Below, piece after piece: positions 53,318-62,271 of a stretch of 64,000 nucleotides of DNA. Source of the stretch: Oscillospiraceae bacterium (GTDB taxonomy: Bacteria; Bacillota; Clostridia; Oscillospirales; Ruminococcaceae); the NCBI GenBank assembly GCA_015067025.1, contig SVNC01000005.1:62001-126000 (forward strand), given 5' to 3'. The position numbers and the translations under genes were made by a program. The first letter of the stretch is position 1; every line of letters begins with the position of its first letter. Under the pieces are notes generated by a model. The model was given only the letters and a program-made list of their open reading frames with translations. It was not told where the DNA came from and made no database searches.

Positions 53318-53935
53318 ATGACTATATTTTACGAATTCGGCGGAAAGCTTTACGCCAATATAACAAATAAATGTCCCTGTGCCTGTGTCTTCTGTATCAG
53401 AAAGAACGGCGACAGCGTAGGCGGTAACGACAGCTTATGGCTTTCTCACGAACCTACGATAGAAGAAATTATCTCAGCCTTTGAAAGCTTTGACAAAACA
53501 GGTCTTTCTGACCTTGTGTTCTGTGGCTACGGCGAGCCTATGAGCAGAGCAGATGTGCTTATAGAATTTGCAAAGTATGTAAAAGAGCATACAGATATGA
53601 CGATACGCATAAATACAAACGGACTTGTAGCACTTATAGATCCCGCCTTTGATATAGAAAAGATGCGTGGCGTAATTGACAGCGTTTCAATAAGTCTTAA
53701 CGCTCCTGATAAAAATAGCTATCTTGAAGTAACAAAACCGTGTTTCGGCATAGATTCCTTTGATATAATGCTTCAGTTTGCAACAAAGGCAAAGGATATC
53801 GTGTCCGATGTAGCCTTTACTGTTGTCGATGTCATAACAGATGAACAGATTGAAGCTTGTCAGGCATTATCAGATAATATGGAAATTCCTTTAAGGGTGA
53901 GACATAACGTCACCAATAATGAAAGCTATACATAA
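53318..53935 (+). CDS. TatD-associated-type radical SAM protein
   Basis: 205 residues. The cluster motif CPCACVFC supplies CxxxCxxC for a 4Fe-4S centre; GYGEPMSR and IRINTNGL are radical SAM core elements. The short length and the start FYEFGGKLYANITNKC match the family often linked to tatD. No tatD gene is adjacent here. It is followed after 15 bases by a Fur-family gene. The reaction is unknown. Confidence 0.83.
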   Translation: MTIFYEFGGKLYANITNKCPCACVFCIRKNGDSVGGNDSLWLSHEPTIEEIISAFESFDKTGLSDLVFCGYGEPMSRADVLIEFAKYVKEHTDMTIRINTNGLVALIDPAFDIEKMRGVIDSVSISLNAPDKNSYLEVTKPCFGIDSFDIMLQFATKAKDIVSDVAFTVVDVITDEQIEACQALSDNMEIPLRVRHNVTNNESYT

Positions 53936-53950
53936 GGAAAGGGGCAGGGT

Positions 53951-54331
53951 ATGAACTACAGTCAGCAGAGAAATTGTATTCTTGAAATAGTTATGTCAGA
54001 TCCTGTTCACCCTACTGCTGAACAGGTGTATGAGGTAGCAAGACAGCGATATCCGAAAATCAGTCTTGGCACAGTATATCGTAATTTAAATCAGCTCTCA
54101 GATCACGGAATATTAAAGAAGATATGCAGTTCTTACGGAAGTGTGCGATTTGACGGCAGAACAGATGCACATTTTCATATGATATGCAAGGACTGTCAGA
54201 GGGTCTTTGACGTGGAGCTTGGCGAGATGTTAGGTCTTGAAGATAAGCTTAAGGATAAATTCGGATTTAACGTTACTGAATACGAGATAAGTATTCAGGG
54301 CGTTTGCTGTGATTGTCAGAAGAAAGCATAA
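53951..54331 (+). CDS. Fur-family regulator, PerR-like
   Basis: 126 residues. An N-terminal winged helix (HPTAEQVYEVARQRYPKISLGTVYRNLNQL), a metal segment FDGRTDAHFHMIC, and two CxxC pairs (CKDC, CCDC) for structural zinc. The arrangement resembles PerR, which senses peroxide through Fe; Fur or Zur function is also possible. Co-transcribed with the radical SAM gene. Confidence 0.88.
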   Translation: MNYSQQRNCILEIVMSDPVHPTAEQVYEVARQRYPKISLGTVYRNLNQLSDHGILKKICSSYGSVRFDGRTDAHFHMICKDCQRVFDVELGEMLGLEDKLKDKFGFNVTEYEISIQGVCCDCQKKA

Positions 54332-54336
54332 ATTAT

Positions 54337-54367
54337 GCTCCGCTGTTAAAATACGGCGGAGCTTTTT
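54337..54367 (+). terminator. Terminator after the Fur-family gene
   Basis: GCTCCGC and GCGGAGC form a stem followed by TTTTTAT. Confidence 0.8.
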
Positions 54368-54445
54368 ATAAAATTCTTTAATTCAAAAAAGACGTTAGTG
54401 TATAATGGAGTAAAGAATAGCTATGTAGACAGGAGGTTTGTTAAT

Positions 54446-55129
54446 ATGTTGTTGCTTTTTCGTTTCCTTATTACTTGTCTTTGCTTTTTTACGTTTAACA
54501 TCTCCGGTAGCGGTTTTTCTACCACGGCAGTCGATGAAGAGCTGAAAGAAAGATTTACTGCAAATATTGACCTTAAATTAACGGATGAGCCTGCTACCAG
54601 CACGATCCAGTGCTTCGATGTAAATGAGGAAGGTGTGATAGCTCTTGGTTATACTCCCGGATCGTCATTGGGCGTTATAAGTGTATATTCCTCTGATGGT
54701 ACATTCAAATATGGATATGAATTTGGTTGTAGCGGTTTATTTGGAGTAAAATGGGACAAAGAAATTCTTAATATTTATTTTGTTCGTAGTGATTTGCTTG
54801 TTTCTGTTACTTCAAGCGGAGAAATAACAAATATTTCAGAAGTAGAAAACACAATAGAGAACAATTCTTACTACAATAATTTCATAAGTGCAACCAATCG
54901 CAATGTAAATAATATGGATTATGAAATGAGAAATATATTCCTGTCGTCCTATTCGCAGTTAGTTCTGAAAGATGGAAACGGTAAGGAAATGGTTTTATAT
55001 AATGCACAGACAAGTCAGCTTGTACAGATAGGGATTGTAATCATTGGTGCAATTGTATTTGTTGTGGTCCTGCTTATTGCAGGTTTCTATCACAAAGAAA
55101 ACATTGAATCTGATACGGCGAAAAAATAA
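54446..55129 (+). CDS. Unknown membrane protein with external beta-rich domain
   Basis: 227 residues. An N-terminal signal/TM segment (about 1-20), an extracytoplasmic domain (about 30-180) with repeated short strands (VISVYSSDGTFKYGYEF, LVSVTSSGEITNI) like a partial beta propeller, and a TM segment near 195-216 before a short charged tail. ATG 54446 has AGGAGG nine bases upstream; an earlier in-frame ATG at 54398 has none. Family not recognised. Confidence 0.65.
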   Translation: MLLLFRFLITCLCFFTFNISGSGFSTTAVDEELKERFTANIDLKLTDEPATSTIQCFDVNEEGVIALGYTPGSSLGVISVYSSDGTFKYGYEFGCSGLFGVKWDKEILNIYFVRSDLLVSVTSSGEITNISEVENTIENNSYYNNFISATNRNVNNMDYEMRNIFLSSYSQLVLKDGNGKEMVLYNAQTSQLVQIGIVIIGAIVFVVVLLIAGFYHKENIESDTAKK

Positions 55130-55135
55130 AAAACA

Positions 55136-55170
55136 GCTCCGTCCTGATGTAAAATCATAGCGGAGCTTTT
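55136..55170 (+). terminator. Terminator after the membrane protein gene
   Basis: AGCTCCG...CGGAGCT followed by TTTTTC. Confidence 0.75.
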
Positions 55171-55280
55171 TCTTTTCAAAGCACTTGATTTTATTGTGCA
55201 TAACAGGTATAATAAAAATATATAGAAATAGATATACATATAAGTTTCGCTTAAATGCGGATTTACATAAAGGAGTAACA

Positions 55281-56909
55281 ATGAAAAAAAGACTAACGGC
55301 AACATTTCTTATGCTGTCCTTACTTGTGGCGACAGCATTTCTTTTTACTGCCTGTGAGGAGGATGACGGGAAGGGTTATATTTTTGGCTATAACATTTCT
55401 TCAAATCCCTCATCTCTTGATCCTCAGTGTGCCAATGACAGACAGTCCTTTCTGCTTATCGGAACGCTATTTGAGGGACTTTTAAAATGCGATAATGACG
55501 GTAATATAGTGCCTGCCGGGGCAGAAAGCTACATTGTATCAGAGGATAAGCTTACATATACCTTTAAATTACACGAAAACAGATACTGGACAGATGCAAA
55601 TGACTTTTCCGAAAAGGTTACCGCAAATGACTATGTATACGGCTTTCAGCGACTGTTTTCTCCCGAAACAAGAGCACCCGGGGCAGAGGATTTCTACTGT
55701 ATAAAAAATTCCGAAAAGATTACAAAAAAGCAGATGGACGTATCACAGCTTGGAGTAAAGGCAGTTTCGGATTATGAGCTTGTTATAACCCTTGATTATC
55801 CTGATTCTTCCTTTCTTATGCTTTTAACCACAGCACCTGCTATGCCTTGTAATGAAAAATATTTCTTAGCGTCACAAGGCAAGTATGGTCTTACTGATAA
55901 AACAACACCGTCAAACGGTGCGTTTTATCTTAAAAGTTGGAGCTATGACCCCTGGAGCGATGACAATAACAACCTGATACTGAGATACAACGAAAAGTAT
56001 AACGAGCATAACGAGGTATATCCCTTAGGACTTAATTTCTTTATAGAGGATACCGACGGCTTTTTAGAGGATTTTTATTCAGGTACGTCACAGAATATCC
56101 TGTTGGATGGAAAAAAGGCAGAACAGCTAATAAAAGAGGGCTACAGCTACGAAGAATACAGTACTGTAACCTACGGAATTATGATGAATACAAAGGACAG
56201 TATATTTAAAGACAGTATGATGAGATATGCTCTTTTGTATGCAACCGATAATAGCGATCTTTCACTGCCATTTGGCTTTGAAAAGGCAAACGGAGTAGTT
56301 CCCTATGAAGTAAGCGATGGTAAAACAATCTACAGAGAATTTGCAGGAAACACACCTGCAGTAAAGCCTGATAGTATAAAGGCATCCAGCAGTTATCGTA
56401 AGGCGTCTGAAAATATAAGCAAGGATGAGCTTTATAGCGTTACTATCATTGCTGTAGAGGGCAGGGATGAGGAACTTATAAACTCTGCTCAGGATATTTT
56501 CCAGCAATGGCAGGCAAAGCTTGGTTTCTTCTGTACTATAGAGTATTTATCCGAAAGTGCTTATAATAGTGCTATTCAGAGCGGTAACTATACTTTAGCT
56601 CTTGCAAGGGTGACAGGAGAATTCAACAACCCTCAGTCCTATCTTAAAAACTTTACTTCGTCAGGATATAAATATTCCTCAATGGACAGCAGTTATCAGA
56701 ACTTATTACAAAACGCAATCAACGCTCTGTCTGTAGAAGAAAGCTACGAAGAGTGCAAAAAGGCTGAAAATAAGCTTTTGTGCGATGGTAGATTTATACC
56801 CGTTGCTTATGCTACAGAATATTTCTTCAGCGATAAGGATTGTGCTGACGTGTTTTATGATCCCTTCAGCGGAGCGATAGATTATACAAAGGCTATTTAT
56901 AAGGACTAA
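55281..56909 (+). CDS. Oligopeptide-type ABC substrate-binding lipoprotein
   Basis: 542 residues of SBP family 5 (OppA-like). Lipoprotein signal ending LFTAC; IFGYNISSNPSSLDPQ, FEGLLKCDNDGNIVPAGAE, YTFKLHENRYWTD and VTANDYVYGFQRL are classical. It should bind peptides outside the cell for an ABC importer, but no permease or ATPase genes follow, so it is an orphan. ATG 55281 has AAAGGAG five bases before it. Flanked by terminators on both sides. Confidence 0.92.
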   Translation: MKKRLTATFLMLSLLVATAFLFTACEEDDGKGYIFGYNISSNPSSLDPQCANDRQSFLLIGTLFEGLLKCDNDGNIVPAGAESYIVSEDKLTYTFKLHENRYWTDANDFSEKVTANDYVYGFQRLFSPETRAPGAEDFYCIKNSEKITKKQMDVSQLGVKAVSDYELVITLDYPDSSFLMLLTTAPAMPCNEKYFLASQGKYGLTDKTTPSNGAFYLKSWSYDPWSDDNNNLILRYNEKYNEHNEVYPLGLNFFIEDTDGFLEDFYSGTSQNILLDGKKAEQLIKEGYSYEEYSTVTYGIMMNTKDSIFKDSMMRYALLYATDNSDLSLPFGFEKANGVVPYEVSDGKTIYREFAGNTPAVKPDSIKASSSYRKASENISKDELYSVTIIAVEGRDEELINSAQDIFQQWQAKLGFFCTIEYLSESAYNSAIQSGNYTLALARVTGEFNNPQSYLKNFTSSGYKYSSMDSSYQNLLQNAINALSVEESYEECKKAENKLLCDGRFIPVAYATEYFFSDKDCADVFYDPFSGAIDYTKAIYKD

Positions 56910-56910
56910 A

Positions 56911-56945
56911 AAAACGTGTATCACGAAAGTGGTACACGTTTTTTA
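56911..56945 (+). terminator. Terminator of the binding-protein gene
   Basis: AAAACGTGTA...TACACGTTTT, with an inner CAC/GTG pairing, then T-run. Confidence 0.85.
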
Positions 56946-56967
56946 ATATGCAACGAAAAATACCGTT

Positions 56968-57396
56968 TCAGTGGTGGCTTTGATTATTTCTTGATTTTCT
57001 TATGGTGTTATTTACCACATCTTCTCCTTTATCCTGATACAACTTGTGTGCTTTTATTATTATATCATAGGAATAATCCACTACCTCTATATTTGTGTAA
57101 TGGTGTTCCTTAAGTAATTTTCTTTTCATAGTGAGAGCACACTTGCGGTCATCGTATTTAGCGGCAAGCTCAGGACAGCATACAGCACAGTTCTTGGTAT
57201 GTATATACCTTTCTTCTCCGTATTCGGTTATGGTTTTAAGTACAAAGGCGATAGTGCTCTCACTCCTTTCTTTATAAGTTCTCATATTATTATAAAACAA
57301 ATTGCAACAATAATCAACGATTTCCGACAAGTCGGAGTTAAAATTTATTTTCGGGTTGTCGAAAAATTTGATTAATAATTGCTTGTGAAAGAACAA
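56968..57396 (-). CDS. Unknown Cys-rich small protein (uncertain)
   Basis: Up to 142 residues from a TTG at 57396, or 105 from ATG 57285. Hydrophilic, with HTKNCAVCCPELAAKYDDRKC, a possible metal site, and a helical end. The residue composition looks protein-like and nothing better occupies 56946-57475. However, no clear ribosome site precedes either start (an AAAGGAG lies inside the frame near 57270), so it may be a truncated gene. Function unknown. Confidence 0.4.
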   Translation of the reverse strand: MFFHKQLLIKFFDNPKINFNSDLSEIVDYCCNLFYNNMRTYKERSESTIAFVLKTITEYGEERYIHTKNCAVCCPELAAKYDDRKCALTMKRKLLKEHHYTNIEVVDYSYDIIIKAHKLYQDKGEDVVNNTIRKSRNNQSHH

Positions 57397-57475
57397 AACA
57401 CATTTAAAACTGTTTGTAAAGCAAGGAGGTAAATATCAGCAACGAAAATTATTTTTCTTAAGTTTCCGATTTTAC

Positions 57476-57504
57476 TTGACATAATGCGACTTTTATATTA
57501 AACT
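57476..57504 (+). promoter_or_regulatory. Promoter of the NhaC-type antiporter gene
   Basis: TTGACA, 17 bases, TAAACT; GAAAGGA follows before ATG 57540. Confidence 0.6.
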
Positions 57505-57539
57505 TAAACTATAAATATTTCTGAAAGGAATTTTAAATT

Positions 57540-59060
57540 ATGGAATTTTATGCAACGTTCTGGGCACTCGTTCCACCACTTATTGCGATAGCTCTTGCAC
57601 TTATAACCAAAGAAGTTTACAGTTCTTTGTTTGTAGGTATCTTATTCGGAGCATTGCTTTTTGCAGGTTTCCAGCCTGAAGCGACAATGAATCAGCTTAT
57701 TGAGGGCGGATTTGTCAAGGTTCTTTCTGATTCGGGCAACGTAGGAATTCTTATATTCCTTGTTATTTTAGGCACGATAGTCTGTCTTATGAATAAGGCA
57801 GGCGGCTCAGCAGCTTTTGGCGAATGGGCACAGGCTCATATCAAGAGCAGGGTAGGAGCACAGATCGCTACCGTTATCCTCGGCGTTCTTATCTTTATTG
57901 ACGACTATTTCAACTGTCTTACAGTTGGTAGTGTTATGAAGCCTGTGGCGATAAAGCACAGAATATCCGCTTCAAAGCTTTCTTATCTTATCGACTCTAC
58001 AGCCGCTCCTATATGCATTATTGCACCCGTTTCATCCTGGGCAGCAGCGGTAGCAGGTTTCGTACAGAGCGATGAAAAGGGTTTCTCTATTTTTATCAGT
58101 TCTATTCCGTATAATTACTATGCGTTGCTTACGATTGTTTTTGTTGTCGGAATAATTCTTATCAAGAAGGATTTCGGACCTATGGCAAAAGCAGAAGCAT
58201 TTGCTAAAAAGGGAGAAGACCCCGGCGATGAAGAAACAAGCGGTACAGCAATTCAGAATGAACGTGGCAGAGGTAAGATGTTTGATCTTATATTCCCCAT
58301 AATTATTCTCATTGCAAGCTGTGTGTTCGGTATGTTATATACAGGCGGCATTTTTAATGGCGAAAATATTATTGACGCTTTTGCTAACTGTTCCGCTTCT
58401 ACAGGTCTTGCAATAGGCTCGTTTATAGCACTTATTATTATAATTATAACATATCTTATCAGAAGAGTAATTTCCTTTAAATCTTGTATGGAATGTCTGC
58501 CGGAAGGTTTTAAATCAATGGTTCCCGCAATACTTATCCTTACCTTTGCATGGACGCTTAAGGCTATGACGGACAGCCTTGGAGCCGGTGTATTTGTTGA
58601 TACTTTCGTAAAACAGTATGCGGAATCCTTCAGCTTCCTGCTCCCTGCAATCATCTTCCTTATTGCTATTGGCATCTCCTTTGCAACAGGTACATCATGG
58701 GGTACATTTGGTATCCTTATCCCGATAGTTGTAAGTCTGTTTGAAACTACCGATCCTCAGATGATGGTAATTGCTATTTCTGCTTGTATGGCAGGTTCTG
58801 TTTGCGGTGACCATTGCTCGCCAATTTCAGATACAACTATTATGGCGTCAGCGGGTGCGAAGTGTAAACACGTAAAGCACGTATCCACACAGCTTCCTTA
58901 TGCACTTCTTGTTGCAAGCATTTCCTTCATAATGTACATTCTTGTTGCGTTTATAAGAGATCCCTTTATAAGCCTTGCTATTGGTATTGCACTTACTATC
59001 GGTGCACTTATACTTATAAAATTTCTGCTTGATAAAAAAGGAAATGAAAAGAAATCCTAA
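57540..59060 (+). CDS. NhaC-family Na+/H+ antiporter
   Basis: 506 residues with about 12 membrane segments. FIDDYFNCLTVGSVMKP and STAAPICIIAPVSSWAA, plus the late ATGTSWGTFGIL and GSVCGDHCSPISDTTIMAS, are signatures of NhaC/MleN-like transporters. It exchanges sodium (or amino-acid-linked ions) for protons. Single gene with its own promoter and terminator. Substrate among NhaC relatives is uncertain. Confidence 0.9.
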   Translation: MEFYATFWALVPPLIAIALALITKEVYSSLFVGILFGALLFAGFQPEATMNQLIEGGFVKVLSDSGNVGILIFLVILGTIVCLMNKAGGSAAFGEWAQAHIKSRVGAQIATVILGVLIFIDDYFNCLTVGSVMKPVAIKHRISASKLSYLIDSTAAPICIIAPVSSWAAAVAGFVQSDEKGFSIFISSIPYNYYALLTIVFVVGIILIKKDFGPMAKAEAFAKKGEDPGDEETSGTAIQNERGRGKMFDLIFPIIILIASCVFGMLYTGGIFNGENIIDAFANCSASTGLAIGSFIALIIIIITYLIRRVISFKSCMECLPEGFKSMVPAILILTFAWTLKAMTDSLGAGVFVDTFVKQYAESFSFLLPAIIFLIAIGISFATGTSWGTFGILIPIVVSLFETTDPQMMVIAISACMAGSVCGDHCSPISDTTIMASAGAKCKHVKHVSTQLPYALLVASISFIMYILVAFIRDPFISLAIGIALTIGALILIKFLLDKKGNEKKS

Positions 59061-59079
59061 TAATATTTAAAACATAGTA

Positions 59080-59116
59080 AAAGACTGTTTTGACACAATA
59101 TCAAAACAGTCTTTTG
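59080..59116 (+). terminator. Bidirectional terminator
   Basis: AAAGACTGTTTTGA and TCAAAACAGTCTTT form a 14-bp perfect stem between the converging antiporter and GH5 genes. Confidence 0.9.
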
Positions 59117-59142
59117 TTATTCTGAAGAAATTATTTTTATTA

Positions 59143-60105
59143 TCAGATGTATTTTAAAAGCTCATCACGAACGTCGTCAAGTCTTTTATCTGAAAGCCCG
59201 AAGTCCATTTCCTTATAGCTCCAGGCACTTCTTACAATGCCGTGTTTTTCAAAGATTGCATTTATGCATTTGTACCATTTGACAGTATCTTCAGGTGATA
59301 CTATATCAATAACACCGTATTCTCCGCAGTAAAGAGAAGCGTTGTTTTTCTTTGCAGTTTCTAAAGCACTTGCAAATCGTTCTTCAAAATATGCTTCAGT
59401 AACACCGCTGTCTTCAAAGGAAATGCGATCTTCTTTATTTATCATATCAGTCCAGTAAGCACCCTGATGAGTGAATTTTAAAGGATCGTAGCAATGGAAG
59501 TTGTATACGATTTTATCATCATAGGGCTTTTCAAGATCAGGAATAGCATCGGGACTGTTGTTCCAGTAACCGCCTACAAGGATAATTGTATCAGGAGCAT
59601 ATACTCTGATTCTTTTGATGCATTCCTTTATAATTTTATTCCAGGTGTCGGAGAAAGCCTGATCGGTAACTTCATTCAAAAGCTCAAAAACAACTCTGTC
59701 AGAAAGCTTACCATAACGCTTTGCGAATTCATCCCAAAGCTTGTAGAATCTTTCCTGAAGCACGTCGCTTTCAAAAAAACCGCTTTCACTTTCTCCATAG
59801 CTGTCAAAAGAATATCCTGCGGTTTTATGGAGGTCGAAAACTATCTTTAGCCCGTATTTCTCTGCTAAAGAAAAGGCATTGTCGACCCGCTCAAAGCCGT
59901 CTTCTTTATACGTTCCGTCTTCGTTTTCAAAAATGTTGTAGTCTACAGGGATCCTCACATGGTCTGCACCCCACTCGGAAATTGTGGCAAAGTCGCTTTC
60001 TTTAATGAAATTATCAAGTCTGTCTTTGCTGTAATCACACTGTGAAAACCATCCACCAAGGTTTATGCCCTTGCACATTCCCATGTCCTTTAATATGTTA
60101 GTCAT
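59143..60105 (-). CDS. GH5 endoglucanase-like enzyme, cytosolic
   Basis: 320 residues, a single GH5 barrel: GINLGGWF start, DHVRIPVDYNIF, FDLHKTAG, acid/base Glu145 in ELLNEV, NFHCYDP, nucleophile Glu262 in CGEYGVI and the late SAWSYKEMDFG. It would cut beta-1,4 or mixed beta-glucan. There is no signal peptide or binding module, so it likely acts on imported oligosaccharides. ATG 60105 has GGCGGA upstream. Divergent from the secreted lichenase at 60318. Confidence 0.88.
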   Translation of the reverse strand: MTNILKDMGMCKGINLGGWFSQCDYSKDRLDNFIKESDFATISEWGADHVRIPVDYNIFENEDGTYKEDGFERVDNAFSLAEKYGLKIVFDLHKTAGYSFDSYGESESGFFESDVLQERFYKLWDEFAKRYGKLSDRVVFELLNEVTDQAFSDTWNKIIKECIKRIRVYAPDTIILVGGYWNNSPDAIPDLEKPYDDKIVYNFHCYDPLKFTHQGAYWTDMINKEDRISFEDSGVTEAYFEERFASALETAKKNNASLYCGEYGVIDIVSPEDTVKWYKCINAIFEKHGIVRSAWSYKEMDFGLSDKRLDDVRDELLKYI

Positions 60106-60317
60106 AATTTTCCGCCTTTCATAAGGTTTATTCTGTGATTTTAGTATATCATTATTCTTTGCAAATTAATAGTATTTTTTTGCTCTTTGTATAACAAATC
60201 TGCCCTTTATTTTACAAAGAGGGGCAAAATAGTGATATTAAGAATATGATTATGATATTTTTATAATTTAGAGGATGATATAATCAAGATAACGAAAATA
60301 AAACGGAGGTTTTTATT

Positions 60318-61115
60318 ATGAACAAAATAAAAAATGCGTTACCTTTATTATTAGCTATTACAATGCTTACAGCCTGCAGTAATCTGAATACGAACGATCA
60401 GTTATCGGCAGGAAACAGTTCTCAGTCGGTAGTTGAAAACTCAAAAATCGAAGTACCTGATGGTCATGCGTATGCTGAATTTACAAATGGTATGCCTGAG
60501 GGTTGGGAGTGTGCAAACGGCTGGACAAACGGCAGTATGTTCAACGTTACCTGGAGAAAGGACAACGTAACGTTTAATGATGGTAAAATGCAGCTTGTCA
60601 TTAATAACGATAAGACTCCTACCGGGGGTATCCCGTATTCAGGCGGAGAATTCAGAAGTAAGGAGTTTTACGGCTACGGCAGATATGAGGTTTCTATGAA
60701 GCCTATAAAGAATGATGGGGTTGTTTCTTCCTTCTTTACATATACGGGTCCATCAGATAATAATCCTTGGGATGAAATTGATATTGAATTTTTAGGCAAG
60801 GATACGACTATAGTTCAGTTCAACTATTTTACAGATAGTAAGGGTAATCACGAGCATATCCATAACCTTGGCTTTGACGCTTCTGAAGAATTCCACACCT
60901 ATGCATTTGAATGGCATAAGGATAAGATAGTGTGGTTTGTTGATGGTGTTGAAGTGTATAGCGCTGCTGAATGTATTCCTGTTACGGAAAGCAAGATTAT
61001 GATGAATGCCTGGTGCGGTATTGGTGTTGATGGCTGGCTCAAAAAATTCGATGACAGTAAGATGCCCCTTACGGCAGAATATGAATGGGTGAAATTCACT
61101 CCTTTTGATAACTGA
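60318..61115 (+). CDS. GH16 lichenase-type beta-glucanase lipoprotein
   Basis: 265 residues. The lipoprotein signal ends MLTAC, then a Ser/Asn linker and a GH16 domain with EFRSKEFYGYGRYEVSMKP, DEIDIEFLG (nucleophile Glu153, acid/base Glu157), HTYAFEW and IVWFVDGVEVY. The EIDIEFLG form with a methionine-free bulge is usual for lichenases cutting beta-1,3-1,4-glucan. It should be tethered on the cell surface. ACGGAGG precedes the start. Followed by an AraC regulator. Confidence 0.92.
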   Translation: MNKIKNALPLLLAITMLTACSNLNTNDQLSAGNSSQSVVENSKIEVPDGHAYAEFTNGMPEGWECANGWTNGSMFNVTWRKDNVTFNDGKMQLVINNDKTPTGGIPYSGGEFRSKEFYGYGRYEVSMKPIKNDGVVSSFFTYTGPSDNNPWDEIDIEFLGKDTTIVQFNYFTDSKGNHEHIHNLGFDASEEFHTYAFEWHKDKIVWFVDGVEVYSAAECIPVTESKIMMNAWCGIGVDGWLKKFDDSKMPLTAEYEWVKFTPFDN

Positions 61116-61147
61116 TATCAGAAAGTTGCAGTTTACGTTAATTTATG

Positions 61148-61176
61148 TTGATTTAAGAGACGGAATGTTGTAAAAT
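61148..61176 (+). promoter_or_regulatory. Promoter of the AraC regulator gene
   Basis: TTGATT, 17 bases, TAAAAT. Confidence 0.55.
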
Positions 61177-61194
61177 ATATATGGAGGCGAGTTT

Positions 61195-61941
61195 ATGAAT
61201 GTAGACAGAAAACTTTCTCATATAGAATTTTTAAACAGAGAATATAATGTATCCCATTTGTCCTATGAAAGGGAAATGGCATTTTTCCACAGTATAAAAC
61301 AGGGTGATTACGCCGAAGCACAGCGACTGTTTAAGCCATTCAACTGCGAAGAAATGGGTAAGCTTAGTGATGATAGTCTCAGAAATTTAAAATATCATCT
61401 CGTAATAACAGTTGCTTTTATCACACGATATTGCATAGAGGGCGGTATGGAGATGGAAGCGGCGTATAATCTCAGCGATATTTATATCCGCAGTATAGAT
61501 AAATGCCGTTCAGAAGAAGAGATAAATATGCTTCATCGAGAGGTTGTAGCAGACTATGCCCAGCGTATGAATATAATCAGAAAGCAGAACCGCTATCCAA
61601 AGACCGTTACAATGTGCCTTGATTACATTTACGATAATCTCCATCGTAAAATAACACTGGAGAAACTGTCTGAACTTGTAAATCTGAGTCCAACTTATCT
61701 GTCAAAGTTGTTTCATAAGGAAGTGGGCATCACAGTATCTGCATATATAACAAAAAAGCGAATAGAAACTGCAGAAAATATGCTTAAATTTTCAGACTAT
61801 TCCTGCCTTGAGATCTCTGATTATCTGTGCTTTAGCTCTGAAAGTCATTTTATCCACTCATTTAAAAAACATACAGGATATACTCCAAAAAATTATCGTG
61901 AACAATTCTTCCGAACAAGAAAAAGTGAGCCTGTAACATAG
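61195..61941 (+). CDS. AraC-family transcriptional regulator
   Basis: 248 residues. The C-terminal 100 residues hold two helix-turn-helix motifs (ITLEKLSELVNLSPTYLSKLF and CLEISDYLCFSSESHFIHSF, ending TGYTPKNYREQ). The N-terminal 140 residues are a helical sensory region (FFHSIKQGDYAEAQRLF) of the type fused to sugar-responsive AraC proteins. Its place 80 bases after the lichenase gene and near the GH5 gene suggests it controls beta-glucan use. Confidence 0.9.
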   Translation: MNVDRKLSHIEFLNREYNVSHLSYEREMAFFHSIKQGDYAEAQRLFKPFNCEEMGKLSDDSLRNLKYHLVITVAFITRYCIEGGMEMEAAYNLSDIYIRSIDKCRSEEEINMLHREVVADYAQRMNIIRKQNRYPKTVTMCLDYIYDNLHRKITLEKLSELVNLSPTYLSKLFHKEVGITVSAYITKKRIETAENMLKFSDYSCLEISDYLCFSSESHFIHSFKKHTGYTPKNYREQFFRTRKSEPVT

Positions 61942-61945
61942 CTAA

Positions 61946-61990
61946 AACCGTATCTGTAGGTGAAAAAACTTACAGATACGGCTTAATTTT
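61946..61990 (+). terminator. Terminator of the AraC gene
   Basis: CCGTATCTGTA and TACAGATACGG form an 11-bp stem followed by TTAATTTTTT. Confidence 0.85.
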
Positions 61991-61993
61991 TTA

Positions 61994-62022
61994 TTGACAC
62001 AAAGTGAGTAATGTGTTAAAAT
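61994..62022 (+). promoter_or_regulatory. Promoter of the 59-residue lipoprotein gene
   Basis: TTGACA, 17 bases, TAAAAT, with the same TGTGT just upstream of the -10 as the promoter at 9410-9438. Confidence 0.75.
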
Positions 62023-62070
62023 TATCCTTGTAAAATATTTTTACAACTAATTTTTTATGGAGGGAATAAT

Positions 62071-62250
62071 ATGAAAAAGAGAATTGCAATGGTAGTACTT
62101 ACAATAGCTGCTGTATTATCGCTCACAGCCTGTGGCGAAGCAAACTGCAAGCATGATGGCTGTGATAAGGAGATCGCTGAAAACGGCTACTGCGCAGAGC
62201 ACGCTATCGAGCACGCTCTTCAGGACGCTCTCGGCGGTTTGCTCGGCTAA
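62071..62250 (+). CDS. Small Cys/His-rich lipoprotein (59 residues)
   Basis: ATG 62071 with GGAGGG upstream encodes 59 residues. The signal peptide ends SLTAC (Cys21). The mature part of 39 residues has NCKHDGCDKEIAENGYCAEH, a C-x4-C...YC-x2-H arrangement that resembles a tiny zinc-binding finger, then an Ala/Leu helix ending in LGGLLG. With its consensus promoter and its own terminator it is a complete short gene. No named family recognised. Confidence 0.8.
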   Translation: MKKRIAMVVLTIAAVLSLTACGEANCKHDGCDKEIAENGYCAEHAIEHALQDALGGLLG

Positions 62251-62271
62251 TCCGGAAATTCTAAAGTGCAG

